Position numbers and translations under genes: made by a program. Shown here in pieces: positions 13,801-28,000 of a stretch of DNA of 64,000 nt (positions within the stretch are counted from its first letter, which is position 1; every line of letters starts with the position of its first letter). A model generated the notes under the pieces. The model did not search any database and was not told where the DNA came from. It saw only the letters and a list, made by a program, of their open reading frames with translations. Origin of the DNA: Balanoglossus misakiensis (taxonomy: Eukaryota > Hemichordata); assembly GCA_040954595.2 (NCBI GenBank), contig CM082595.2, positions 8,990,001-9,054,000 of the forward strand, in the 5' to 3' direction.

Positions 13801-15409
13801 AATCATGGGTGAAAATCATGAAAAAATGACAAATTTTGAAAAAAAAACGGGTGAAAATCATCAAAAAATGACACATTTTCGACTTTGCAAAATCTCAAAA
13901 TTTCGTTCATTTCTGAAAAAAAAATTATGGGTAAAAATCATCAAAAATGACAAATTTTCATCTTTGCAAAATCTCAAATTTTCGTCGATTTTTGAAAAAA
14001 AATCATGGTTGAAAATCATCAAAAAATGACAAAATTTTCGACTTTGCAAAATCTCAACATTTCGTCGATTTTTGAAAAAAATCATGGGTGAAAATCATGA
14101 AAAAAATGACAAATTTTGAAAAAAAAACGGGTGAAAAATCATCAAAAAATGACACATTTTCGACTTTGCAAAATCTCAAATTTTCGTCGATTTTTGAAAA
14201 AAAATCATGGTTGAAAATCATCAAAAAATGACAAAATTTTCGACTGTGCAAAATCTCAATATTTCGTCGATTTTTGAAAAAAATCATGGTTGAAAATCAT
14301 CAAAAAATGACAAAATTTTTGACTTTGCAAAATCACAAAATTTCGTCGATTTTGAAAAAATCATAGGTTCGTCGATTTTAAAAAAAAAACATGGGTGAAA
14401 ATCATCAAAAAATGACACATTTTCGACTTTGCAAAATCTCAAAATTTCGTCGATTTTTGAAAAAAATCATGGGTGAAAATCATCAAAAATGACAAATTTC
14501 GACTTTGCAAAATCTCAAAATTTCGTCGATTTTTGAAAAAAATCATGGGTGAAAATCATGAAAAAATGACAAATTTTGAAAAAAAAACGGGTGAAAATCA
14601 TCAAAAAATGACAAATTTTCGACTGCAAAATTTCAAAATTTCGTCAATTTTGAAAAAATCATGGGTGAAAATCATCAAAAAATGACAAATTTTCGACTGC
14701 AAAAACTCAAAATTTCATCAATTTTGAAAAAATCATGGGTGAAAATCATCAAAAATGACAAATTTTCGTCGACTTTGCAAAATCTCAAAATTTTCGTCGA
14801 TTTTTGAAAAAAATCATGGGGGAAAATCATGAAAAAATGACAAATTTTCCTCTTTGCAAAATCTCAAAATTTCGTCGATTTTAAAAAAGACATGGGTGAA
14901 ATCATCAAAAATAACAAATTTTCGACTTTGCAAAATCTCAAAATTTCGTCCATTTTTGAGAAAATCATGGGTGAAAATCATCAAAAAATGACAAATTTTC
15001 GACTTTGCAAAATCTCAAATTTTCGTCGATTTTTGAAAAAAATCATGGGGGAAAATGATCAAAAAATGACAAATTTTCGACTGCAAAATTTCAAAATATC
15101 GTCAATTTTGAAAAATCATGGGTGAAAATCATCAAAAAATGACAAATTTCGACTGCAAAAACTCAAAATTTCATTAATTTTGAAAAAATCATGGGTGAAA
15201 ATCATCAAAAAATGACAAATTTTCCTCTTTGCAAAATCTATAAATTTCGTCGATTTTTGAATAATTTTCAACTTTGCAAAATCTCAAAATTTCGTCGATT
15301 TTTTGAAAAAATCATGGTTGAAAAATCATCAAAAATGACAAATTTTCGACTGCAAAATCTCAAAATTTCGTCGATTTTTGAAATAAATCATTGTTGAAAA
15401 TTATCAAAA

Positions 15410-15509
15410 NNNNNNNNNNNNNNNNNNNNNNNNNNNNNNNNNNNNNNNNNNNNNNNNNNNNNNNNNNNNNNNNNNNNNNNNNNNNNNNNNNNNNNNNNNN
15501 NNNNNNNNN
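15410..15509. other. assembly gap of exactly 100 N
   Basis: One hundred consecutive N, the conventional size for a scaffold gap of unknown length. Satellite flanks both sides, but unit orientation flips across it: ...TTGTTGAAAATTATCAAAA on the left, and units reading as reverse complement on the right. Any reading frame drawn across it is meaningless. True gap length and contig order or orientation are not supported by the sequence itself. Confidence 0.99.
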
Positions 15510-18500
15510 CCAAAAATGGACGAAATTTTCAGATTTTGCAAAGTCGAAAATTTGTCATTTTTTCATGATTTTCACCCATGATTTTTTCAAAAATCGACGA
15601 AATTTTGAGATTTTGCAGTCGAAAATTTGTAATTTTTTGATGATTTTCCCCCATGATTTTTTTCAAAAATCGACGAAATTTTGAGATTTTGCAAAGTCGA
15701 AAATTTGTCATTTTTTGATGATTTTCACCCATGATTTTCTTCAAAAATCGACGAAATTTTGAGATTTTGCAAAGTCGAAAATGTGTCATTTTTTGATGAT
15801 TTTCACCCGTTTTTTTTCAAAATTTGTCATTTTTTGATGATTTTCACCCATGATTTTTTTTCAAAAATCGACGAAATTTTGAGATTTTGCAAAGTCGAAA
15901 ATGTGTCATTTTTTGATGATTTTCACCCATGATTTTTTTCAAAAATCGACGAAATTTTGAGATTTTGCGAAGTCGAAAATTTGTCATTTTTTGATGATTT
16001 TCAACAATTTTTTTTAAAAAATCGACGAAATGTTGAGATTTTGCAAAGTCGAAAATGTGTCATTTTTTGATGATTTTCACCCGTTTTTTTTTCAAAATTT
16101 GTCATTTTTTCATGATTTTCACCCATGATTTTTTTCAAAAATCGACGAAATTTTGTGATTTTTCAAAGTCGAAAATTTTGTCATTTTTGATGATTTTCAA
16201 CCATGATTTTTTTTCAAAAATCGACGAAATTTTGTGATTTTACAAAGTCGAAAATTTTGTCATTTTTGATGATTTTCACCCTTGATTTTCTTCAAAAATC
16301 GACGAAATTTTGAGATTTTTGCAAAGTCGAAATTTATCATTTTTTGATGATTTTCACCCATGATTTTTTTCAAAAATCGATGAAATTTTGAGATTTTGCA
16401 GTAAAAAAATTGTCATTTTTTGATGATTTTCACCCATGATTTTTTTCAAAATTGACGAAATTTTGAGATTTTGCAGTCGAAAATTTGTCATTTTTTGATC
16501 ATTTTCCCCCATGATTTTTTTCAAAAATCGACGAAATTTTCAGATTTTGCAAAGTCGAAAATTTGTCATTTTTTCATGATTTTCACCCATGATTTTTTCA
16601 AAAATCGACGAAATTTTGAGATTTTGCAGTCGAAAATTTGTAATTTTTTGATGATTTTCCCCCATGATTTTTTTCAAAAATCGACGAAATTTTGAGATTT
16701 TGCAAAGTCGAAAATTTGTCATTTTTTGATGATTTTCACCCATGATTTTCTTCAAAAATCGACGAAATTTTGAGATTTGCAAAGTCGAAAATGTGTCATT
16801 TTTTGATGATTTTCACCCGTTTTTTTTCAAAATTTGTCATTTTTTGATGATTTTCACCCATGATTTTTTTTCAAAAATCGACGAAATTTTGAGATTTTGC
16901 AAAGTCGAAAATGTGTCATTTTTTGATGATTTTCACCCATGATTTTTTTCAAAAATCGACGAAATTTTGAGATTTTGCGAAGTCGAAAATTTGTCATTTT
17001 TTGATGATTTTCACCCATGATTTTTTTCAAAAATCGACGAAATGTTGAGATTTTGCAAAGTCGAAAATTTGTCATTTTTTGATGATTTTCACCCATGATT
17101 TTTTTCAAAAATCGACGAAATGTTGAGATTTTGCAAAGTCGAAAATTTGTCATTTTTTGATGGTTTTCACCCATGATTTTTTTTCAAAAATCGACGAAAT
17201 TTTGAGATTTTGCAAAGTCGAAAATGTGTCATTTTTTGACGATTTTCACCCGTTTTTTTTCAAAATTTGTCATTTTTTCATGATTTTCACCCATGATTTT
17301 TTTCAAAAATCGACGAAATTTTGAGATTTTGCAAAGTCGAAAATTTGTCATTTTTTCATGATTTTCACCCATGATTTTTTCAAAAATCGACGAAATTTTG
17401 AGATTTTGCAGTCGAAAATTTTGTAATTTTTTGATGATTTTCCCCCATGATTTTTTTCAAAAATCGACGAAATTTTGAGATTTTGCAAAGTCGAAAATTT
17501 GTCATTTTTTGATGATTTTCACCCATGATTTTCTTCAAAAATCGACGAAATTTTGAGATTTTGCAAAGTCGAAAATGTGTCATTTTTTGATGATTTTCAC
17601 CCGTTTTTTTTCAAAATTTGTCATTTTTTGATGATTTTCACCCATGATTTTTTTTCAAAAATCGACGAAATTTTGAGATTTTGCAAAGTCGAAAATGTGT
17701 CATTTTTGATGATTTTCACCCATGATTTTTTTCAAAAATCGACGAAATTTTGAGATTTTGCGAAGTCGAAAATTTGTCATTTTTTGATGATTTTCACCCA
17801 TGATTTTTTTCAAAAATCGACGAAATGTTGAGATTTTGCAAAGTCGAAAATTTGTCATTTTTTGATGATTTTCACCCATGATTTTTTTTCAAAAATCGAC
17901 GAAATGTTGAGATTTTGCAAAGTCGAAAATTTTGTCATTTTTTGATGATTTTCAACCATGATTTTTTTCAAAAATCGACTAAATGTTGAGATTTTGCAAA
18001 GTCGAAAATGTGTCATTTTTTGATGATTTTCACCCGGTTTTTTTCAAAATTTGTCATTTTTTTCATGATTTTCACCCATGATTTTTTTTCAAAAATCGAC
18101 GAAATTTTGTGATTTTTCAAAGTCGAAAATTTTGTCATTTTTTGATGATTTTCATTCATGATTTTTTTTCAAAAATCGACGAAATTTTGTGATTTTACAA
18201 AGTCGAAAATTTTGTCATTTTTTGATGATTTTCACCCTTGATTTTCTTCAAAATCGACGAAATTTTGAGATTTTGCAAAGTCGAAAATTTATCATTTTTT
18301 GATGATTTTCACCTATGATTTTCTTCAAAAATCGACGAAATTTTGAGATTTTGCAAAGTCGAAAATTTGTCATTTTTTGATGGTTTTCACCCATGATTTT
18401 TTTTCAAAAATCGACGAAATTTTGAGATTTTGCAAAGTCGAAAATGTGTCATTTTTTGATGATTTTCACCCTTGATTTTCTTCAAAAATCGACGAAATTT

Positions 18501-21500
18501 TGAGATTTTGCAAAGTCGAAAATTTATCATTTTTTGATGATTTTCACCCATGATTTTTTTCAAAAATCGATGAAATTTTGAGATTTTGCAGTAAAAAAAT
18601 TGTCATTTTTTGATGATTTTCCCCCATGATTTTTTTCAAAATTGACGAAATTTTGAGATTTTGCAGTCGAAAATTTGTCATTTTTTGATCATTTTCCCCC
18701 ATGATTTTTTTCAAAAATCGACGAAATTTTCAGATTTTGCAAAGTCGAAAATTTGTCATTTTTTCATGATTTTCACCCATGATTTTTTCAAAAATCGACG
18801 AAATTTTGAGATTTTGCAGTCGAAAATTTGTAATTTTTTGATGATTTTCCCCATGATTTTTTTCAAAAATCGACGAAAATTTTGAGATTTTGCAAAGTCG
18901 AAAATTTGTCATTTTTTGATGATTTTCACCCATGATTTTCTTCAAAAATCGACGAAATTTTGAGATTTTGCAAAGTCGAAAATTTGTCATTTTTTGATGA
19001 TTTTCACCCATGATTTTTTTCAAAAATCGACGAAATTTTGAGATTTTGCAAAGTCGAAAATTTGTCATTTTTTGATGGTTTTCACCCATGATTTTTTTTT
19101 CAAAAATCGACGAAATTTTGAGATTTTGCAAAGTCGAAAATGTGTCATTTTTTGATGATTTTCACCCTTGATTTTCTTCAAAAATCGACGAAATTTTGAG
19201 ATTTTGCAAAGTCGAAAAATTTATCATTTTTTGATGATTTTCACCCATGATTTTTTTCAAAAAATCGATGAAATTTTGAGATTTTGCAGTAAAAACATTG
19301 TCATTTTTTGATGATTTTCACCCATGATTTTTTTCAAAATTGACGAAATTTTGAGATTTTGCAGTCGAAAATTTGTCATTTTTTGATCATTTTCCCCATG
19401 ATTTTTTTCAAAAATCGACGAAATTTTCAGATTTTGCAAAGTCGAAAATTTGTCATTTTTTGATGATTTTCACCCATGATTTTTCTTCAAAATCGACGAA
19501 ATTTTGAGATTTTGCAAAGTCGAAAATTTGTCATTTTTTGATGATTTTCACCCATGATTTTTTCAAAAATCGACGAAATTTTGAGATTTTGCAAAGTCGA
19601 AAATTTGTCATTTTTTGATGGTTTTCACCCATGATTTTTTTTCAAAAATCGACGAAATTTTGAGATTTTGCAAAGTCGAAAATGTGTCATTTTTTGACGA
19701 TTTTCACCCGGTTTTTTTTCAAAATTTGTCATTTTTTCATGATTTTCACCCATGATTTTTTTCAAAAATCGACGAAATTTTGAGATTTTGCAAAGTCGAA
19801 AATTTGTCATTTTTTGATGATATTCACCCATGATTTTTTTCAAAAATCGACGAAATTTTGAGATTTTGCAAAGTCGAAAATGTGTCATTTTTTGATGATT
19901 TTCACCCATGTTTTTTTTTTAAAATCGACGAACCTATGATTTTTTTCAAAATAGACGAAATTTTGTGATTTTGCAAAGTCGAAAATTTTGTCATTTTTTG
20001 ATGATTTTCAACCATGATTTTTTTTCAAAAATCGACGAAATTTTGAGATTTTGCAAAATCGTAAATTTGTCATTTTTTGATGATTTTCCCCCAATGGTTT
20101 TTTTCAAAATCGACGAAATTTTGAGATTTTGCAAAGTCGAAAATTTGTCATTTTTTGATGATTTTCCCCCATGATTTTTTTTCAAAAATGGACGAAATTT
20201 TGAGATTTTGCAAAGACGAAAATTTGTCATTTTTTGATGATTTTCACCCATGATTTTTTTTCAAAAATCGACGAAATTTTGAGATTTTGCAAAGTCGAAA
20301 ATGTGTCATTTTTGATGATTTTCACCCGTTTTTTTTCAAAATTTGTCATTTTTTGATGATTTTCACCCATGATTTTTTTTCAAAAATCGACGAAATTTTG
20401 AGATTTTGCAAAGTCGAAAATGTGTCATTTTTTGATGATTTTCACCCATTATTTTTTTTCAAAAATCGACGAAATTTTGAGATTTTGCAAAGTCGAAAAT
20501 GTGTCATTTTTTGATGATTTTCACCCATGATTTTTTTCAAAAATCGACGAAATTTTGAGATTTTGCAAAGTCGAAAATGTGTCATTTTTTGATGATTTTC
20601 ACCCATGATTTTTTTCAAAAATCGACGAAATTTTGAGATTTTGCAAAGTCGAAAATTTGTCATTTTTTGATGATTTTCACCCATGATTTTTTTCAAAAAT
20701 CGACGAAATTTTGAGATTTTGCAAAGTCGAAAATTTGTCATTTTTTGATGGTTTTCACCCATGATTTTTTTTCAAAAATCGACGAAATTTTGAGATTTTG
20801 CAAAGTCGAAAATGTGTCATTTTTTTGACGATTTTCACCCGGTTTTTTTCAAAATTTGTCATTTTTTCATGATTTTCACCCATGATTTTTTTCAAAAATC
20901 GACGAAATTTTGAGATTTTGCAAAGTCGAAAATTTGTCATTTTTTGATGATATTCACCCATGATTTTTTCAAAAATCGACGAAATTTTGAGATTTTGCAA
21001 AGTCGAAAATGTGTCATTTTTTGATGATTTTCACCCATGTTTTTTTTTTTTAAATCGACGAACCTATGATTTTTTTCAAAATAGACGAAATTTTGTGATT
21101 TTGCAAAGTCGAAAATTTTGTCATTTTTTGATGATTTTCAACCATGATTTTTTTTCAAAAATCGACGAAATTTTGAGATTTTGCAAAATCGTAAATTTGT
21201 CATTTTTTGATGATTTTCCCCCAATGGTTTTTTTCAAAATCGACGAAATTTTGAGATTTTGCAAAGTCGAAATTTGTCATTTTTGATGATTTTCCCCCAT
21301 GATTTTTTTTCAAAAATGGACGAAATTTTGAGATTTTGCAAAGACGAAAATTTGTCATTTTTTGATGATTTTCACCCATGATTTTTTTTCAAAAATCGAC
21401 GAAATTTTGAGATTTTGCAAAGTCGAAAATGTGTCATTTTTTGATGATTTTCACCCGTTTTTTTTCAAAATTTGTCATTTTTTGATGATTTTCACCCATG

Positions 21501-24500
21501 ATTTTTTTTCAAAAATCGACGAAATTTTGAGATTTTGCAAAGTCGAAAATGTGTCATTTTTGATGATTTTCACCCATTATTTTTTTTCAAAAATCGACGA
21601 AATTTTGTGATTTTACAAAGTCGAAAATTTTGTCATTTTTTGATGATTTTCACCCTTGATTTTCTTCAAAAATCGACGAAATTTTGAGATTTTGCAAAGT
21701 CGAAAATTTATCATTTTTTGATGATTTTCACCCATGATTTTTTTCAAAAATCGATGAAATTTTGAGATTTTGCAGTAAAAAAATTGTCATTTTTTTGATG
21801 ATTTTCACCCATGATTTTTTTCAAAATTGACGAAATTTTGAGATTTTGCAGTCGAAAATTTGTCATTTTTTGATCATTTTCCCCCATGTTTTTTTCCAAA
21901 AATGGACGAAATTTTCAGATTTTGCAAAGTCGAAAATTTGTCATTTTTTCATGATTTTCACCCATGATTTTTTCAAAAATCGACGAAATTTTGAGATTTT
22001 GCAGTCGAAAATTTGTAATTTTTTGATGATTTTCCCCCATGATTTTTTTCAAAAATCGACGAAAATTTTGAGATTTTGCAAAGTCGAAAATTTGTCATTT
22101 TTTGATGATTTTCACCCATGATTTTCTTCAAAAATCGACGAAATTTTGAGATTTTGCAAAGTCGAAAATGTGTCATTTTTTGATGATTTTCACCCGTTTT
22201 TTTCAAAATTTGTCATTTTTTGATGATTTTCACCCATGATTTTTTTTTCAAAAATCGACGAAATTTTGAGATTTTGCAAAGTCGAAAATGTGTCATTTTT
22301 TGATGATTTTCACCCATGATTTTTTTCAAAAATCGACGAAATTTTGAGATTTTGCGAAGTCGAAAATTTGTCATTTTTTGATGATTTTCAACAATTTTTT
22401 TTAAAAAATCGACGAAATGTTGAGATTTTGCAAAGTCGAAAATGTGTCATTTTTGATGATTTCACCCGTTTTTTTTTCAAAATTTGTCATTTTTTCATGA
22501 TTTTCACCCATGATTTTTTTCAAAAATCGACGAAATTTTGTGATTTTTCAAAGTCGAAAATTTTGTCATTTTTTGATGATTTTCAACCATGATTTTTTTT
22601 CAAAAATCGACGAAATTTTGTGATTTTACAAAAGTCGAAAATTTTGTCATTTTTTGATGATTTTCACCCTTGATTTTCTTCAAAAATCGACGAAATTTTG
22701 AGATTTTGCAAAGTCGAAAATTTATCATTTTTTGATGATTTTCACCCATGATTTTTTTCAAAAATCGATGAAATTTTGAGATTTTGCAGTAAAAAATTGT
22801 CATTTTTGATGATTTTCACCATGATTTTTTCAAATTGACGAAATTTTGAGATTTTGCAGTCGAAAATTTGTCATTTTTTGATCATTTTCCCCCATGATTG
22901 TTTTCAAAAATCGACGAAATTTTCAGATTTTGCAAAGTCGAAAATTTGTCATTTTTTCATGATTTTCACCCATGATTTTTTCAAAAATCGACGAAATTTT
23001 GAGATTTTGCAGTCGAAAATTTGTAATTTTTTGATGATTTTCCCCCATGATTTTTTTCAAAAATCGACGAAATTTTGAGATTTTGCAAAGTCGAAAATTT
23101 GTCATTTTTTGATGATTTTCACCCATGATTTTCTTCAAAAATCGACGAAATTTTGAGATTTTGCAAAGTCGAAAATGTGTCATTTTTTGATGATTTTCAC
23201 CCGTTTTTTTTCAAAATTTGTCATTTTTTGATGATTTTCACCCATGATTTTTTTTCAAAAATCGACGAAATTTTGAGATTTTGCAAAGTCGAAAATGTGT
23301 CATTTTTTGATGATTTTCACCCATGATTTTTTTCAAAAATCGACGAAATTTTGAGATTTTGCGAAGTCGAAAATTTGTCATTTTTTGATGATTTTCACCC
23401 ATGATTTTTTTCAAAAATCGACGAAATGTTGAGATTTTGCAAAGTCGAAAATTTGTCATTTTTTGATGATTTTTCACCCATGATTTTTTTTCAAAAATCG
23501 ACGAAATGTTGAGATTTTGCAAAGTCGAAAATTTGTCATTTTTTTGATGGTTTTCACCCATGATTTTTTTTCAAAAATCGACGAAATTTTGAGATTTTGC
23601 AAAGTCGAAAATGTGTCATTTTTTGACGATTTTCACCCGTTTTTTTTTCAAAATTTGTCATTTTTTCATGATTTTCACCCATGATTTTTTTCAAAAATCG
23701 ACGAAATTTTGAGATTTTGCAAAGTCGAAAATTTGTCATTTTTTCATGATTTTCACCCATGATTTTTTCAAAAATCGACGAAATTTTGAGATTTTGCAGT
23801 CGAAAATTTGTAATTTTTTGATGATTTTCCCCCATGATTTTTTCAAAAATCGACGAAATTTTGAGATTTTGCAAAGTCGAAAATTTGTCATTTTTGATGA
23901 TTTTCACCCATGATTTTCTTCAAAAATCGACGAAATTTTGAGATTTTGCAAAGTCGAAAATTTGTCATTTTTTGATGATTTTCACCCATGATTTTTTTCA
24001 AAAATCGACGAAATTTTGAGATTTTGCAAAGTCGAAAATTTGTCATTTTTTGATGGTTTTCACCCATGATTTTTTTTCAAAAATCGACGAAATTTTGAGA
24101 TTTTGCAAAGTCGAAAATGTGTCATTTTTTGACGATTTCACCCGTTTTTTTTCAAAATTTGTCATTTTTACATGATTTTCACCCATGATTTTTTTCAAAA
24201 ATCGACGAAATTTTGAGATTTTGCAAAGTCGAAAATTTGTCATTTTTTGATGATTTTCACCCATGATTTTTTTCAAAAATCGACGAAATTTTGAGATTTT
24301 GCAAAGTCGAAATGTGTCATTTTTTGATGATTTTCACCCATGTTTTTTTTTTAAAATCGACGAACCTATGATTTTTTTCAAAATAGACGAAATTTTGTGA
24401 TTTTGCAAAGTCGAAAATTTTGTCATTTTTTGATGATTTTCAACGATGATTTTTTTTCAAAAATCGACGAAATTTTGAGATTTTTCAAAATCGTAAATTT

Positions 24501-25099
24501 GTCATTTTTTGATGATTTTCCCCCCAATGGTTTTTTTCAAAATCGACGAAATTTGAGATTTTGCAAAGTCGAAAATTTGTCATTTTTTGATGATTTTCCC
24601 CCATGATTTTTTTTCAAAAATGGACGAAATTTTGAGATTTTGCAAAGACGAAAATTTGTCATTTTTGATGATTTTCACCCTTGATTTTCTTCAAAAATCG
24701 ACGAAATTTTGAGATTTTGCAAAGTCGAAAATTTATCATTTTTTGATGATTTTCACCCATGATTTTTTTCAAAAATCGATGAAATTTTGAGATTTTGCAG
24801 TAAAAAAATTGTCATTTTTTGATGATTTTCACCCATGATTTTTTTCAAAATTGACGAAATTTTGAGATTTTGCAGTCGAAAATTTGTCATTTTTTGATCA
24901 TTTTCCCCCATGTTTTTTTCCAAAAATCGACGAAATTTTCAGATTTTGCAAAGTCGAAAATTTGTCATTTTTTCATGATTTTCACCCATGATTTTTTCAA
25001 AAATCGACGAAATTTTGAGATTTTGCAGTCGAAAATTTGTAATTTTTTGATGATTTTCCCCCATGATTTTTTTCAAAAATCGACGAAATTTTGAGATTT

Positions 25100-28000
25100 T
25101 GCAAAGTCGAAAATTTGTCATTTTTTGATGATTTTCACCCATGATTTTCTTCAAAAATCGACGAAATTTTGAGATTTTGCAAAGTCGAAAATGTGTCATT
25201 TTTTGATGATTTTCACCCGTTTTTTTTCAAAATTTGTCATTTTTTGATGATTTTCACCCATGATTTTTTTCAAAAATCGACGAAATTTTGAGATTTTGCA
25301 AAGTCGAAAATGTGTCATTTTTTGATGATTTTCACCCATGATTTTTTTCAAAAATCGACGAAATTTTGAGATTTTGCGAAGTCGAAAATTTGTCATTTTT
25401 TGATGATTTTCAACAATTTTTTTTAAAAAATCGACGAAATGTTGAGATTTTGCAAAGTCGAAAATGTGTCATTTTTTGATGATTTTCACCCGTTTTTTTT
25501 TCAAAATTTGTCATTTTTTCATGATTTTCACCCATGATTTTTTTCAAAAATCGACGAAATTTTGTGATTTTTCAAAGTCGAAAATTTTGTCATTTTTTGA
25601 TGATTTTCAACCATGATTTTTTTTCAAAAATCGACGAAATTTTGTGATTTTACAAAGTCGAAAATTTTGTCATTTTTTGATGATTTTCACCCTTGATTTT
25701 CTTCAAAAATCGACGAAATTTTGAGATTTTGCAAAGTCGAAAATTTATCATTTTTTGATGATTTTCACCCATGATTTTTTTCAAAAATCGATGAAATTTT
25801 GAGATTTTGCAGTAAAAAAAATTGTCATTTTTTGATGATTTTCACCCATGATTTTTTCAAAATTGACGAAATTTTGAGATTTTGCAGTCGAAAATTTGTC
25901 ATTTTTTGATCATTTTCCCCCATGATTTTTTCAAAAATCGACGAAATTTTCAGATTTTGCAAAGTCGAAAATTTGTCATTTTTTCATGATTTTCACCCAT
26001 GATTTTTTCAAAAATCGACGAAATTTTGAGATTTTGCAGTCGAAAATTTGTAATTTTTTGATGATTTTCCCCCATGATTTTTTCAAAAATCGACGAAATT
26101 TTGAGATTTTGCAAAGTCGAAAATTTGTCATTTTTTGATGATTTTCACCCATGATTTTCTTCAAAAATCGACGAAATTTTGAGATTTTGCAAAGTCGAAA
26201 ATGTGTCATTTTTTGATGATTTTCACCCGTTTTTTTTCAAAATTTGTCATTTTTTGATGATTTTCACCCATGATTTTTTTTCAAAAATCGACGAAATTTT
26301 GAGATTTTGCAAAGTCGAAAATGTGTCATTTTTTGATGATTTTCACCCATGATTTTTTTTCAAAAATCGACGAAATTTTGAGATTTTGCGAAGTCGAAAA
26401 TTTGTCATTTTTTGATGATTTTCACCCATGATTTTTTCAAAAATCGACGAAATGTTGAGATTTTGCAAAGTCGAAAATTTGTCATTTTTTGATGATTTTC
26501 ACCCATGATTTTTTTCAAAAATCGACGAAATGTTGAGATTTTGCAAAGTCGAAAATTTTGTCATTTTTTGATGATTTTCAACCATGATTTTTTTCAAAAA
26601 TCGACTAAATGTTGAGATTTTGCAAAGTCGAAAATGTGTCATTTTTTGATGATTTTCACCCGGTTTTTTTTCAAAATTTGTCATTTTTTCATGATTTTCA
26701 CCCATGATTTTTTTCAAAAATCGACGAAATTTTGTGATTTTTCAAAGTCGAAAATTTTGTCATTTTTTGATGATTTTCATTCATGATTTTTTTTCAAAAA
26801 TCGACGAAATTTTGTGATTTTACAAAGTCGAAAATTTTGTCATTTTTTGATGATTTTCACCCTTGATTTTCTTCAAAAATCGACGAAATTTTGAGATTTT
26901 GCAAAGTCGAAAATTTATCATTTTTTGATGATTTTCACCCATGATTTTTTTCAAAAATCGATGAAATTTTGAGATTTTGCAGTAAAAAAATTGTCATTTT
27001 TTGATGATTTTCACCCATGATTTTTTTCAAAATTGACGAAATTTTGAGATTTTGCAGTCGAAAATTTGTCATTTTTTGATCATTTTCCCCCATGATTTTT
27101 TCAAAAATCGACGAAATTTTGAGATTTTGCAGTCGAAAATTTGTCATTTTTTGATGATTTTCACCCATGATTTTTTCAAAAATCGACGAAATTTTGAGAT
27201 TTTGCAGTCGAAAATTTGTAATTTTTTGATTATTTTCCCCCATGATTTTTTTCAAAAATCGACGAAATTTTGAGATTTTGCAGTCGAAAATTTGTCATTT
27301 TTGATGATTTTCACCCATGATTTTCTTCAAAAATCGACGAAATTTTGAGATTTTGCAAAGTCGAAAATTTGTCATTTTTTGATGGTTTTCACCCATGATT
27401 TTTTTTCAAAAATCGACGAAATTTTGAGATTTTGCAAAGTCGAAAATGTGTCATTTTTTGACGATTTTCACCCGTTTTTTTTTTCAAAATTTGTCATTTT
27501 TCATGATTTTCACCCATGATTTTTTTCAAAAATCGACGAAATTTTGAGATTTTGCAAAGTCGAAAATTTGTCATTTTTTCATGATTTTCACCCATGATTT
27601 TTTCAAAAATCGACGAAATTTTGAGATTTTGCAGTCGAAAATTTGTAATTTTTTGATGATTTTCCCCCATGATTTTTTTCAAAAATCGACGAAATTTTGA
27701 GATTTTGCAAAGTCGAAAATTTGTCATTTTTTGATGATTTTCACCCATGATTTTCTTCAAAAATCGACGAAATTTTGAGATTTTGCAAAGTCGAAAATTT
27801 GTCATTTTTTGATGATTTTCACCCATGATTTTTTTCAAAAATCGACGAAATTTTGAGATTTTGCAAAGTCGAAAATTTGTCATTTTTTGATGGTTTTCAC
27901 CCATGATTTTTTTTCAAAAATCGACGAAATTTTGAGATTTTGCAAAGTCGAAAATGTGTCATTTTTTGACGATTTTCACCCGTTTTTTTTCAAAATTTGT

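Larger units (their letters stand above)
1..15409 (+). repeat. 78-bp satellite array, arm A (forward units)
   Basis: Uninterrupted head-to-tail tandem array. The commonest unit is 78 bp and about 27% GC by count. Its landmarks in order are ATGGGTGAAAATCATC, an A6 run, ATGACAAATTTTCGAC, TTTGCAAAATCTC, AAAATTTCGTCGA and TTTTTGAAAAAA. Lengths vary around 75-80 bp, mainly from A-run indels and the CGACTTTGC/CGACTGC alternative. There are also shortened units lacking the central block. Unit variants are regionally clustered: GACAAATAAATCTC and AAATTTACRACTGC types before ~7 kb, and GACACATTTTCG, GGTTCGTCGA and CTATAAATTT types after ~8.7 kb. The unit is stop-free in one frame, giving repeated peptide phrases such as MGENHQKMTN and CKISKFRRFLKK. 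However, that frame is broken every few units and the opposite strand is equally open, so this is non-coding satellite. The first base is already inside the array, so the left edge is outside the window. Confidence 0.98.

Noticed and set aside
15391-15684. Reading frame crossing the N gap
   Set aside because: It exists only because Ns are translated as unknown residues, and the satellite orientation changes inside it.
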